Positions 24,047-24,203 of a stretch of 24,203 nt of DNA are shown here, in pieces. Under the pieces are notes generated by a model. The model worked only from the letters and a program-made list of their open reading frames with translations. It was not told where the DNA came from and did no database searches. The DNA is from Bacteroidota bacterium. GTDB lineage: Bacteria > Bacteroidota > Bacteroidia > Bacteroidales > SZUA-534. Position numbers and translations under genes: made by a program. The stretch spans positions 1-24,203 of the forward strand of contig JAIFNJ010000090.1 of the NCBI GenBank assembly GCA_020047835.1. Direction: 5' to 3'. Positions within the stretch are counted from its first letter, which is position 1. Each line of letters starts with the position of its first letter.

Positions 24047-24105
24047 TTGTCATCAGAAATATTATGCAACACTTAAAACACCAACAAGCAATTCCTTTAA
24101 TTTAC

Positions 24106-24113
24106 TATTTTTG
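24106..24113 (+). promoter_or_regulatory. Candidate -7 element for the gene at 24145
   Basis: TATTTTTG matches TAnnTTTG exactly, 31 bases before the ATG. The upstream ATTCCTTTAAT is also found upstream of the M23 gene's -7 element. Confidence 0.5.
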
Positions 24114-24144
24114 TCACCATTGTAAATTTCAAAACTGTATATAG

Positions 24145-24203
24145 ATGAGAAAATTAAAATTAATAACCCTAACATTTGGGCTACTAGCACTTTCAAGTGC
24201 AGC
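24145..24203 (+). CDS. Start of an exported protein (3' truncated by window edge)
   Basis: The frame opens with ATG at 24145 and encodes MRKLKLITLTFGLLALSSA before the window ends: two basic residues, a hydrophobic stretch, then small residues. This is the beginning of a signal peptide. The -7 element 31 bases upstream supports the start. The function cannot be known from 20 codons. Confidence 0.65.
   Translation, partial: MRKLKLITLTFGLLALSSA

Noticed and set aside
1..24203. tRNA, rRNA, CRISPR array, insertion sequence, prophage or known defence system
   Set aside because: Reading both strands I found no cloverleaf, spaced direct repeats, transposase, integrase or terminal inverted repeats. 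The non-coding gaps are too short or lack structure.

Overview
The window comes from a bacterium of the phylum Bacteroidota. Two secreted proteins end in type IX secretion (T9SS) type A sorting domains. There is a choice-of-anchor L protein and a YwqK/MORN-like secreted protein. Several promoters fit the Bacteroidota pattern TTTG-N19/20-TAnnTTTG, and Shine-Dalgarno sequences are missing upstream of almost every gene. I cannot place it below phylum level. Most of the content is ordinary housekeeping and envelope genes; I see no phage, insertion sequence, CRISPR array, tRNA or rRNA.

Layout. (1) 1-1065: the C-terminal three quarters of an aldehyde dehydrogenase, facing mnmA across a strong shared hairpin. 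(2) 1163-6114, minus strand: mnmA, a secreted MORN-repeat protein, and a large DPE2-type 4-alpha-glucanotransferase with two starch-binding domains, its own promoter and an intrinsic terminator. (3) 6115-7683: an A+T-rich stretch holding a 397-base divergent intergenic region, a T9SS-secreted protein and a small four-helix membrane protein, followed by an MFS-type transporter (7823-8905). (4) 8952-12680: a tightly packed lipoprotein, T9SS subtilase and xseA group with overlapping ends. (5) 12846-16881: two TPR membrane proteins, the first carrying a cytoplasmic SpoIIE-type PP2C phosphatase, the second with no output domain. (6) 17050-19814: panB, an RluA-family pseudouridine synthase and a choice-of-anchor L/OmpA fusion, closely spaced or overlapping. 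(7) 19912-20815: a SiaC-like regulatory phosphoprotein and RidA. (8) 20864-21949, minus strand: rpsF-rpsR-rplI. (9) 22208-24203: an M23 endopeptidase, a heptanucleotide repeat tract, and the first 20 codons of another exported protein.

Links between genes. The SpoIIE-type phosphatase and the SiaC-like protein could be two parts of a SiaABC-style partner-switching pathway; no kinase partner is visible here. In the ribosomal operon, rpsR and rplI have strong Shine-Dalgarno sequences while nearly all other genes have none. This is suggestive because in Bacteroidota the anti-Shine-Dalgarno is held by bS21, bS18 and bS6. The T9SS protein, four-helix protein and MFS protein at 6512-8905 look like a possible uncharacterised module. 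Start codons were moved from the longest possible frame to a better-supported ATG for mnmA, the subtilase, the OmpA fusion and rplI.
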